From: Synanceia verrucosa
Lineage: Eukaryota > Chordata > Actinopteri > Perciformes > Synanceiidae
DNA: 64,000 nucleotides
Direction of reading: 5' to 3'
Assembly (NCBI GenBank): GCA_029721515.1
Contig: CM056567.1
Coordinates: forward strand, 11,734,007 to 11,798,006
Shown here: piece after piece, positions 1-10,489 of the stretch
Position numbering within the stretch: the first letter of the stretch is position 1
Layout of the letters: every line of letters starts with the position of its first letter
Made by a program: the position numbers and the translations under genes
Notes under the pieces: model-generated
Database searches by the model: none
Told to the model about the DNA's origin: nothing
Seen by the model: only the letters and a program-made list of their open reading frames with translations

Positions 1-1724
1 GTCTGCCAAGGTTGAAAAACAACATAAGATGCCTCTACCGCACTTCTTTATCCCTCTTTACAATGCCTAGATAACCTTGCAATCTCCTTTAATTTCAGTA
101 TTAGAACTGGCCGGATGAGCGTTGCATGCAGGAATCATGCAGCATTCACAACCTGCACACTTTGAGAAAAGGTCAGCAGAGCAGCGTGCGATGTGAGTCA
201 TGATCTATATTATAAGTGAGTAAAGTGACAATGACATGAAGCTGAGTGATGAAATGGACAGAAGAGGCCTTGGGCAAAAGAGCTGTTGTTTTTAAGTTGT
301 GTCAGGATTTTGCATCAAGCCCTGAAGCAGAGTCCTTGCTGCCGCTTGCTGCAGTCTCTCGGCGCGTCACACTGACGATCAGATTTAATGCAACAAACAC
401 TCTTTGGAGTGAAACAATTCTTGCAAAGCTTCAAAATAGAAAGAAGCAATCACGAGACAAATGTAGGTCGCACATGACAATCTTACAGATGCAGATCATT
501 AATTCATTATTGTGATGTAGAAGCTGCTTTTGCAGTCTAAATGCATAATTAATCAGCAGCATCGAAGCACCGGAGGAAATTTTGGCTAATGAGAGAAAAA
601 GAATGTTTAAACAGTGAAAAAGTGAAAAAAGTGAGAAGAAGAAGAAGAAAGGTGAACATCTCGCCTGCAGAGTGTGTAAATGTATTTTTTTTCAGGGATT
701 TATTTGCAAGCCTCATAGTGTTTTTCCAGTGACAAGGGAAGTCAAGCAGCGTGACAACATTACACGGTTCGAGGGGATTGCTTTTCACACTTGTGGACCT
801 GAAGCTGAAATATGCAGGTACACAAAAGCTCCACCACACAGTAAAAAAAGGAGAAAACACAGTTCTTTATCCCATCAAGAGTGACACTAAAATAAATATG
901 TAACAGAAAGAAAATAAATTGTTTTTTGCTATGATAGGCTAGAGCTAAAACTATTTTAGCATGTCAAATCAATGTATTACTGAAAAGAAAATCAATGGCT
1001 TTGGAGAGCGTTCTCTCTCTCTCAATACACACGATATCGATCCACCGCCTCATGTCTGAGATACAAAAATTAGAATCTGCGGTTAGATCGGAGGGCACTG
1101 ATGTCTGGTGGCGTCTGTTATGTGAAAAGAATCAAATGTTCACATTAAAGCATGGTATTGTGCCTGCTCTGTGGTGTATAATAGCAGCTGGAAATGTCCT
1201 TGTCTTTCCTCTTCTTGCTTTTAATTTTCACATGTTCACTGCCACTTCCCAGGAGACTGATGGGCAGAGCTGAGAGCCCGCTGTGGGAGCACTATAACCC
1301 CCTGGGTGAGATACTATGCTTCTCCATCCAATCTACATCCCCACTCCCCAACTACAGATGTGGGGAATTAAGAGATAAACAGCGTAGAAATAATCCAATT
1401 ACCTCTAATGGGCATGCTCACCATTGAAGTGTTCTGAGGAGGAAGTGCCTTGAATCCTACCAAAGCCTGCTGGAATTGCTGTAGCAGCGTAGCAATGTTT
1501 ACAAAAAGACACTTCCAAGGTGAGTTACGAAGTGAAGCTTTGTGAAGTTTTATGGGCACGAAAGCGGCTGTTAAGTCACAGTTCAGCTGTGGGGAGAAAT
1601 TAAGGCCTTGAAGTGAAGTGTTTTTATTATCGCCTGGGTCTGAGGAGCATCTTTGGGTTGAATGCTCTTCGCAGAGATCCAATGAGGCCAGGGCCATGGG
1701 ATGGGTCTACTATAGAGTGTAGGG
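1..1724. other. no gene seen, upstream flank
   Basis: No reading frame here shows a recognisable domain or a run of coding sequence bounded by splice sites. The sequence is AT-rich with a few purine-rich runs, for example around 635-650. I see only unassigned non-coding DNA up to the first dispersed repeat. Confidence 0.6.
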
Positions 1725-2035
1725 AGTGGATGTGATGTCATCCATTGGTTTGTGGACTGCCATTTTGAAGCCGATTCAGAATTATGGTCACCATCTTGTT
1801 TGTTTTTTTTATCTCTATGACTCTAAATGGGACCATAATTTACTAAACTAAAGACTGAGACCATAAACTCATGTTTAAAAGGTAATAAATCAAGTGACAA
1901 GTACAGTCATTTTCTCAAAGACTTCTTATTACAACCAGAGGAGTCGCCCCCTGCTGGCTGTTAGTAAGAATGTTTAACTCACTTACACACTGGCTTCACT
2001 TTTTTAGAACCAGAGGTTGTCCATTAGTGTCCATC
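1725..2035. repeat. dispersed teleost repeat, family R1, copy 1
   Basis: This stretch shares an ordered set of phrases with 30012-30320: 'tgactctaaatggga' followed by 'ataatttactaaa', then 'gagaccataaactcatgttta', then 'taatgaatcaag' or a close variant, then 'ttggcttcactttt'. The order and orientation are the same in both. It resembles a repeat I recognise as widespread in teleost genomes, but I cannot name the family. It has no coding content. Confidence 0.65.
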
Positions 2036-2099
2036 CAAATTCATCTTTTGTTAATACCAAACTTTTCAAGTTTCACTAGTATTTGATTATGAAACAAAC

Positions 2100-2245
2100 A
2101 ACAATGTTTAAACCACATAAGTGAACCTCATGGTGGCGCTAGAGGAAAGGTCAGGGGTCCACAAAGTCATACGGATTCATCCTCTGGGAAACCATGAATA
2201 ACTGCAACAAATGTCATGGTAATCCATCCAATATTTACTGCATAT
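2100..2245 (-). repeat. dispersed teleost repeat, family R2, inverted fragment
   Basis: Read on the minus strand this gives 'ggatggattaccatgacatttg', then 'attcatggtttcccagagg', then 'ctgacctttcctctagcgccacca'. It is the same family as the plus-strand fragments at 4830, 22370 and 61715. The family is a common teleost dispersed repeat that I cannot name. This is a fragment with no visible ends. Confidence 0.6.
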
Positions 2246-4829
2246 TAACAAAACATAATGAGCCTTTTGCTGTCTTACCAACAATTTTAACCAAAAGCAA
2301 AAATGCGCCAGTCTCTCAATATTTTACAAATTCCCTACCGACTGTTCCCAGTGGTTTCTAGTGAAGATGTTTCTTCAAAACACTTCAAACAGGAGTAAAT
2401 GCTCTAAATACAGTTCTTAGGGATAATTTCTGGATGCAGTTTAATTCACATTTGGTGCACTATTTTCTGTTGAAAGGTGTTTGAAGGAAACTACAGTGTG
2501 TGGGTGTGTGTTCATTGTGATAAAGGACAGTGTCACCAATGTCACTCGTTGATGTGTTTTTAATAGTTTCTGGACAACAATGGAACTAAAAGGCACAGAG
2601 GGATAACATATATCAAGCGTTGAATCAATTTAATACTATTTTTGTCTTTTTATGTGACTTTGAATATGATCATTTCTGGAGTAAAGAGTTGCTCAGAGGG
2701 AACTGAGGGAATTTGTGCTTCTCCACCCGCTGTTTTTTCTGATCTCGTCAGGTGGGAGGTGGTCAGGCTGACACACTGATCCAAACACATTATGATCAGC
2801 AGCCGTCAGGTAGCCCAATCCCCTCTGTAATGCTATTAGGACAGCATGAGACACCCTGGGAGATGCACACATCATTAGCTTCCATGCAAATCTCATCCTG
2901 CAGGAAGGTAAGCAGAGACCAGGCAGGTCCGCCTCAGCAGCTACTGAATTATGTCAAGATTTTGCTTCACATCACCTCAATCTGTGTGGCTCCCCAAAAC
3001 CCTTTCAGATGGCAAACATACTGTAGATCATTTCACACAAAGGTACAATAATGTTTGACAAAGTGGTGGCCATTGTCTGTCGATACTTGCAGTCATCCCA
3101 CAGTTAAATGCTTTGCTCAAAGGCTCTCATTATGTTTAGCTTAGTGGGATGAGAAAACAATCAAGCAGCCTATTGGCCAATTTCCCTGCAGTGTTTGTCC
3201 TCCACATTCAGGTGTTCACCATGAGAAAAATAATAAATAGTGGATGAGGCAGAATAGAGCAAAACATTCATGACCTCCTCTGACATTTATGAAACACTCA
3301 GCATTTAAGAATGAAGCTTTGTTTTATTCTCAGATGGCCTAAAAGCTAAATCACATTCGGTAACCATATTTTTTTTTCTTTTTTTTTTTTCAAAAAAAAC
3401 TATTTTTGTCTGTCTGCAGCTTTGTATTGAACTTGCTACAGCTTGAAGCAGCAGTAAGATGAACATACTGCTAAATGTTGTTGCAGTTTGAGCACTCATG
3501 TGTTCACTCACTGATGGACATACTGTTTCGACGGAGACGCAATGGCTTAGCTTGATGAAAATGGGAACCATCTGCATATTCAGTGACACAAATTTGAATT
3601 GAACTGCAGTATAAAACAAGATTTAAATCAGAAGAGCAATTTCTTGAATTATTTTTACCCAAGTAATATCCCAGCGTTTAGTGAATTCATTCCTCTTTCA
3701 TGCTTTCTCTCGTTTTCAATCCACTTCTTTCCACTTTTCATATTTTAAAGCCCTTTTGAGCTTTGTCTTAAATTGAGTGTTGTGACTAGTCAGAGTAGGG
3801 GCTGCACAGATAAAAAAGACAAGCCAGAAAAAACCCTGGTGCATCGTGATGAAATGAAGAGATATCAAGTGCACTGAGAGGATTGAAAGCTTTTTCTATG
3901 CAGACTCTTCATGTTCTTTGGAAGTGCTGAATTAAATACTGAAAAGGCATTCCCCCTGAAAACATCTCAGCGCCTCTCCCGAGAGAAAAGGCGCTTCAAA
4001 TTAAAAAGGACAGACACAAACATGGCAGGGAGGACAAAGAGATGTCTTCCAGTGTGTCAAATGTCAAATGAAATGTCAGAAAGAGTTCCTTAATTGATAT
4101 GTAGGCCATGCAACCTTTGCCTCGACTCAGTGAGACGCTGCAGTAAAAGCTATGTTACTGGAGCTGCTGTGACAGTGATGACACATATTTAATTCAAAGC
4201 AGCCATGTAAGAGTCAGCAAAGTGCAAGCTCCTTTGAATGTTAATAGTGTAGATACACACTGCGCTTTTAAGACCTATCCTCAGGTCTCAGCGTGAGACA
4301 CTCGCTCCCAATGCGGGCCTCCCAAGTGTACATGTCAAACACACTTTGAAGTTTTCAGCAATCCGGCAAAAGAGCCTGTTAGTACCTCGGCAACACCGCT
4401 GCACTCCGGCTAAGAAGTTGAGAGTCTGAACGGAAAACAGGAAAAAAAAGAAAAGAAAGAAAAGACGAATAAAAAGCACACAGGAGGAAGAGGAGGCTCG
4501 GGTGGGAGGTTGTGGGAGTATCTGTTCCCAGACTCCCCCACAAAGTTGTTTTGATCCTCAGGTATGTGGGTGTTTGGGTCCCAGTGGTTCTGTTTTGTTC
4601 CATTGCTGTGAGCTCCTTTCATTCCACATTCTGTCTACTGTCAAAATAAAGGTAAAAGGTAAAGGAGGCAGTAGGATGTTTGTCTATAATCAGAAAGACA
4701 CAGCAATATGACATCAGGCCTAAAAATGTGATTAAAGCACAACCAGTCTAAATGGTGTTCATTCCACAAACTCACTCATGTGATTGAGTTTCTCTCATTA
4801 CACGTATTATTTCTGAGGTAAAACCTCAC
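2246..4829. other. no gene seen
   Basis: About 2.6 kb without a supported gene. Short T/A runs occur near 3367-3400 and a purine-rich stretch near 4440-4470. The open frames are short and have no domain signature. Confidence 0.5.
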
Positions 4830-5110
4830 GATGGAGTGTCATGAAATTTTGTAGACATTCATGGTCCTCAAAGTTAATAACTGCGATAATCTGACCTTTC
4901 CTTTAGCGGCACCAGCAGGTCCAAGTTTTACCTTCTGATGGATTGTGAGGACATTGTGAGGACTTTGATCCTCTGAACATCCAACGCAATGGCTCAATAT
5001 CTGCAGCACTATAGCTGATTAGCCTCAGCTATACTCTTTGTGTTTAGTGCCAATTAGCATGCTAATATGCTAAATTAACTCTCATGAGGTCATGAACTCA
5101 GAGCACCACT
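4830..5110 (+). repeat. dispersed teleost repeat, family R2
   Basis: It contains 'catgaaattttgtagacattcatggt', 'ctgacctttcctttagcggcaccagcagg' and 'gccaattagcatgctaatatgctaaa' in that order, which are the recurrent phrases of the R2 family. Similar phrases occur at 22370-22565 and 61715-61890, and inverted at 2100-2245. It is a decayed, non-coding fragment. Confidence 0.6.
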
Positions 5111-5914
5111 GTGGGTAAATACTGCCTCACCCAGCATGGCTGTTTAATCTTTCACTTGTTGCTTTTTCTAAGGTGCTCCCCTGAGGATAGACCCTTCCCA
5201 TTTAATAGAGCTTTTCGCCATGAGTCAAAAAAATGTCCCTCTCTCATGATGTCTGATCACATTCATGTTGTCAAGGGGATAAATGCTTTTGCTTTTACTT
5301 TAGCTCCAACCTGAAGGACAAACACCACATTTTCAGCCCCACTACCAGTGACGCATTGCAGCCTCCACAGCAGGGTATTTTAGACTTTGAATTCTGTTGC
5401 GTTTCAACTTCGCTTTTCAAACGACTCTCCGAAAAGTTTCCATGAACTTTGCTCTCCGCCATAACAAAGCACAGAGGACGATCAATTTGGACTCGGAGAG
5501 GCTAAGATGTGGCAAGTGTCACAACATGCCAATAACCCGTCTGACGCCCACACGGTGATCCAAGGCTGCTGGCACTTTCACAAATCGACAACAGTGGACA
5601 GTGGGAACAAAAACTACTCCAGAGATCAAAAGCAGGGAGGCATGGTTGAATCAATTTTCACAAGACGACACAAAGAAACGGCTCTTTTAGATGGACTCCA
5701 CAGTGCTGCATTTTTTCTTCACCCCCAGCACTTTTAATGCTTTTGATTATGATTCTCCATCAGTCAGATTCCAACGCCCTCATCATAGACCCTGCTTCTC
5801 ATCTCTCCTCAGTAGCTCTCCAACTATTTTTACTAAGTGCAAACAACCCTACTGTCCATTATATCCCCAGAAGTCAGTGCCATCCTCTTGCATCTGTCCA
5901 ATCAAATTGCATGC

Positions 5915-5949
5915 CACACACACACACACACACGCACACACACACACAC
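5915..5949. repeat. (CA)n microsatellite
   Basis: About 35 bases of CA dinucleotides with one CG interruption near 5933. Length is probably variable between individuals. Confidence 0.95.
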
Positions 5950-8374
5950 TCTCGCTTCCCCTGCAAGCATAATATAATTGGACAAAGATTTTAAATAACG
6001 GCATCTCCCGGTGGAGTGATAGCTTTTCTCCTGGCAGTGGTGAATTGATAATCCACTCTGTAAAATACTCCTGGGGTCTTCGCTCTCATGTGGTGTTGCT
6101 TCTGAATTGGTAGACGCATAATTCAAGTCCGCAGCAGTCAATTTTCCATATCTCGCACTGTCTAATCCTAATTGCCCATGGCTGCAGAGCTACAAAACAG
6201 CAACATGCCAATAATGCAATTAATTATATGACTCAAACTTTATTTTTTTCATAACAGTATCCACAAATCTAGAATAATTTGCTGCTGTGAGGCTGATTTG
6301 AAAGTTTTTTGATAATCTGAGAGTTTTTGCTTCTTGTCTCCACAGTAATGGTTGCCATGTGGATTTTCTCTCTTTAGAGAACATTTTTATCATCCCAGCT
6401 CCTAGACTGATCATTTTATTTGACTGCACTGGAAGAGAAACTTCAGCAATAAATAAATTCAATACCCCTCAGTTAAATATACACACTGTTGGAGATGTGA
6501 AGGGGAAGAAAAGGATGAGTGGGAGGAAGTGAAAGAATCCACTTTGGAAAGGAGTCAATTTTTTTCTTTTCCACAGGTGTAATCAGGTGTGCATCTTGAA
6601 AATGGCTATAATGAAAGCAACACACGACGAATAACGAAGGGCACGCAACCTCATAGTCGACGGCCCCTCACGATGGAGGGTCCATTAAAGAAGAGTGAAA
6701 GCGAGGAAGCTTCCCCACCAGAGAGCAGCCCAACGAACTGTTAATCCTTTGCAATGTGAGATGAGATACAGTAGTTAGCCAAGTGACCTTGGCTCTATGT
6801 GAGAAGGATATCGCCAGAGGGCTGTGCGCCTCATGCTGGGAGATATTGCTATTTAGTGCACAGATACTGCAGCTGAAGCCCAGCATGCATCACACTCTAC
6901 GCATAAAACAAAACACATCCTTCTCTTCTGCTCTTCTAAGAGGTGTTTACTGTGGCATCTCCACAGTATAGAACATGCTTGTTTGCTATTTCAGTGGAAA
7001 TAATCATTTCCCATCTGTTATCATCCTCTCATAGTGAAAACAAACCAGGTTTCTCCACTGTGAGGAAAGTGAGCCAAAATTTCAGCCCTAGACATTGAGA
7101 TGATTAACATGACATTCATAGTTCCAACTTCAGATATGGAAAAAAAATAACCAGCAGTATAAAATCAACTGCAAGCCTTAAACCTCTCTCTCTGCATGTC
7201 TTCTTAATATTTATGGACACACTGAACTCATTGCAGCACCAATACATTGTAGATTTGATATATTCCTGTGCCTAGGGACACTCTGGTCTGCATTAGTGAC
7301 TTGAGACGAAAGTAAAATATTGTCTTGCCTTCTAATCTATGATGTCTAATGGCAAAGTAAAATGATGAAAGTGCTGACTGTGAGCTGTACTGCTTTCCCT
7401 GGCGAACACACTCCCTAAATTCACAACTGATAAATGTAATAAAAGTACAGGTAAAAATCCTGACAACAAAATGACTACAAAATCTATCTTCTATTCATTG
7501 TGAATTGAGCATCTCTAGGCTAGCATTTGGGGAGAATTGTTAATGTTCATGGTATTGATTGGCCTGTACCGGGACTTCAGAGTAACATTGGCAGCGCTGC
7601 ACAGAGTGCACAAATCCAATCTTGCCCCCTTTTTTTGTAATTACGTGCTGACATTATCCCCCTACATTAAAATTTCATGACCTGCGGACAAATGCATGCC
7701 ACTGAAAAATAAATCAGGCAAGGCTGTCAATCGAAGAATGAACCCGTTAATCTAAATCCCCCAAACTTTTGGAAAAGTAACCTCTAAATCTAAAGTTAAA
7801 GTCACCTTGGAGGTAGTTTTATCATATAAGTAAAGTCTTCCCTGATAGTTCACTAAACCCCATCCTTGAACAGGTGCTATCCAATCATATATTGCTTAGC
7901 AACTGTGACTAGGCATGGCAGACCTGTCAAACTTTGAGAGAAAGCACCCCCATTGTGCAGGTAACAAATGTACTTGCGCCCATCTGTGCAGCCATGGCCG
8001 TGTTTTTCTTAAAATTAGCACATTAAGGGTGCATTATTTAGACAACAAGATGCTCCTCCATAGGTGAGTTTCCAACATGCGTACAGTGCATTCTGCCTGT
8101 TATACACACATTAACGCACAGCAGCACTTCTTCAGTATCTGTAAATTGCTTTCATACAATAATCATTTGAATTACAGCAAAGCCCACACTGATGATGCAA
8201 CATTTGGCGCAAAATACCAAGGCAACGAACACTACCATATCCACAGCTATCACTACAGAAACAAGGTTTTACAGTGCTCAAATTCAAGCTCTATTTCCAT
8301 CTTCCTGCTCCCAGTCCAGTCATGTAGCTTGTACCTCTCCACACACTCTCACACACTCCATTCCCACCAGCCCA

Positions 8375-8376
<2 letters not shown>

Positions 8377-8421
<45 letters not shown>

Positions 8422-8424
8422 ACA
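8377..8424. repeat. (AC)n microsatellite
   Basis: About 24 uninterrupted AC dinucleotides, the longest pure dinucleotide run in the window. It makes low-complexity frames on both strands look open. Confidence 0.97.
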
Positions 8425-9327
8425 ACACTGCCAACAGCCATCATTTCACCCTGTATGTTCAGCTGGACTGTCAAGTCCCCATCCAGGCATGTGCCCACCC
8501 ATCTGTTGAACCTAAGACAGCATGATAATCTCACCCAGGGAGGAAATGTTCTATCAAACGATTAACTTATCTGCATGTAAACAGTGGCTTTACAGGGCTC
8601 TAGGGTCCATGCATAAGTGCAATGCATAACACTGATGCAAGATACAGCTGTGCCTGTGGTTACACAAGTCATCCTTTCAGCTTAATGTATTGCTGTTTTC
8701 ATCTAAGTACAGCACGCTTCTTCTCGTAGTTCATTTCAATTACTGACAGGGGTTAATCCATTTTGTCCCTGTGCAGTCAGAAAATATCTTCAGCTGCAGG
8801 TTTGTTTTCTTGAAGGAACCGTATCTGGTGTTTTTTTTTATATATATAAAATTGGCTTGTCAACTTCAATCACATAGACTCCATCTTTTGTAAGGACACA
8901 GGAATATAACATGTCTTTATACTCAGGAGAGCTTGCTGTGCTGGCAACAAAGCAGCTTTACCGTAACTGCAGAGCCAAGAAAATACCATTTAGTGTAGTT
9001 TTTAGAAAGGCTGACAGAAATAATTACTTAAAGACATTTCATATCCAACCCTGGCTGGAGATTCAGTGCCACATTCTATACGAAGTACAGTAGGGAAATG
9101 CAATCACCTATACTGTAGCTGACCAAGAGGTCTCTGCAGGCCTATTACCAACGAGTGAACTTTAGCCTGAGCGTTTAGAGTCACAGCAGTTAATCTACCA
9201 GTCACCTCCATCATCCTATTAGTGTGCTGCACCAGTGATCCTGTCAGCAAATATAGACAGGAAGTCAACAAATACGGTCATTTTATGGCTCAAACATTGT
9301 GTTGCTCACTATAAACTACACCCTGAG

Positions 9328-9945
9328 CAGTGGTGTGCACTGAGAGTCGCCTCCCCGCCTCAATTGTTGAAAAACACACCCTAAAGTGCCCTCTTGGGGG
9401 GCAAATACACACTCTAAATTGCCCTCTTGGGGGGCAAAATGTGCTCTAAAGTGCCCTCTTTGGAGGCCAAAACACACTCTGAAGTGCCCTCTTGGGAGGC
9501 AAAAAACATGCTCTAAAGCATCTTCTTGGAAGGCAAAAACACTCTAAAGTGTCCTCTCGGGGGCAAAAATCTGCTCGAAAGTGTGTTCTTGGGAGGCAAA
9601 GTCATGCTACTAAGTGCCCTCTTGGGAGGCAAAAACACTCTAAAGTGCCTCTTGGGAGGCAAAAAACACACTGTAAAGTGCCCTCTTTAGAGGCAAAAAT
9701 GCACTCTGAAGTGCCGTTGGGAGGCAAAAACATGCTTTAATGTGTCCTCTTGGGAGGCAAAAATGTGCTCTAAAGTGCCCTCTTGGGAGGCAAAAACGTG
9801 CTAAATTGCCCTCATGGGAGGCAAAAATGCATACTTAAGTGCCCTCTTTAGAGGCAAAAATGCACTCTGAAGTGCCCTCATGGGAGGCAGGTGCCTTTTT
9901 TTCCTTTTCGCCCCTGCCCTTCAAAAACTCACACGCACGCCACTG
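9328..9945. mobile_element. hAT-like miniature element containing a minisatellite
   Basis: The left end reads CAGTGGTGTGC (9328-9338). The right end is GCACGCCACTG (9935-9945), whose complement is CAGTGGCGTGC, so the 11-base terminal inverted repeats differ at one base. The flanking octamers are accctgag (9320-9327) and acgctgag (9946-9953), a 7-of-8 match consistent with the 8-bp target duplication of hAT elements. There is no transposase inside; the interior is almost wholly the tandem array at 9381-9891. I infer a non-autonomous hAT-like element. The family name is not known to me. Confidence 0.7.
9381..9891. repeat. 16-unit minisatellite, 30-34 bp unit
   Basis: About 16 diverged units with consensus close to 'ctctaaagtgccctcttggg' followed by 'aggcaaaaaca' or 'aggcaaaaatg'. 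Units vary from about 29 to 34 bp. Each unit core is a quasi-palindrome (gcc-ctc-ttgg-gag-gc), so single strands could fold into short hairpins. The last units are near-copies of earlier ones (for example the 'ctctttagaggcaaaaatgcactctgaagtgcc' variant occurs twice), suggesting higher-order duplication. The open frame through the array is a by-product of the repeat. The array lies inside the hAT-like element and about 300 bp upstream of the CpG cluster. Confidence 0.95.
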
Positions 9946-10199
9946 ACGCTGAGCTTGTATCAATTAGTGCCACTCGTTTGTGTCCAGTGACAGTAAAAGA
10001 CGCAGATGTTAGATATTATTGTGGCTCATAAAAGGTTGAATTATTTGTCAGCGCGTCAGGAGCGTACTGTTCATTCCTGCAGCAATAAACCAGAGGCGAA
10101 AACAGCAGGACCTGGGTGTGAATGTGTGTGTGTGTGAGGATGCTGAGGGGCGTAGCAATATTGTGCCCCTCATGATCAGCGCTCAGGATTTAAAATGCC

Positions 10200-10489
10200 T
10201 CTCATTGCCTGGGAGAGAGTAACGGCACAGTAGCGCGGAGAGGAACTGTTCCCAGCCGCCTCTTTCGCACAATAACGCACGCATGTGTCCGTTCCAGGAA
10301 GGCTGTAAAAAAACGTCCTCCCCGTGTTATGTTCTTATTAATAAAGGCGTGAGGTAGCCAGTTTGGAGGTTGTTTTCCATCTTTTAAATTGGACCCTTCA
10401 AGCTGCGATCAGACTCGTTTGCTCGCTACACTCGCGGAGCTGCTGCCACAACGCGCGGAAATAGCGGGACTTGTCCGGCTTCACTTCAA
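10200..10489 (+). promoter_or_regulatory. CpG cluster, candidate promoter and first non-coding exon
   Basis: This is the densest CpG cluster in a CpG-poor window, with roughly two dozen CpGs in under 300 bases (for example 'gtagcgcggag', 'ttcgcacaataacgcacgc', 'cactcgcggagc', 'acaacgcgcggaaatagcggg'). It ends at a strong donor, CAA|GTGAGT, with GT at 10490-10491. A TTTAAA-like box lies near 10384. Vertebrate sialyltransferase genes usually have non-coding first exons far upstream, so I infer that this may be the st3gal1 promoter, with exon 1 ending at 10489. It could instead drive a non-coding RNA. The transcription start cannot be fixed from sequence alone. Confidence 0.5.

Larger units (their letters stand above)
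5111..9327. other. no gene seen, two CA microsatellites inside
   Basis: The longest open frame (8077-8565) runs through a CA repeat and has no domain, so I do not call it a gene. Apart from the two microsatellites listed separately I see only unassigned AT-rich DNA. Confidence 0.5.

Noticed and set aside
8077..8565. 162-codon open frame, the longest in the window
   Set aside because: A large part is the AC microsatellite (poly His/Thr); the rest has no domain, and both strands are open for the same reason.
9492..9740. Open frame of 82 codons through the minisatellite, with repeated 'LGRQKH' peptides
   Set aside because: The periodic peptide is a direct result of the 30-34 bp DNA repeat. Unit lengths vary and break frame, and no start context or splice sites support it.
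9381..9891. CRISPR-like alternation of repeats
   Set aside because: The units are contiguous, diverged and without unique spacers, and the DNA is vertebrate.
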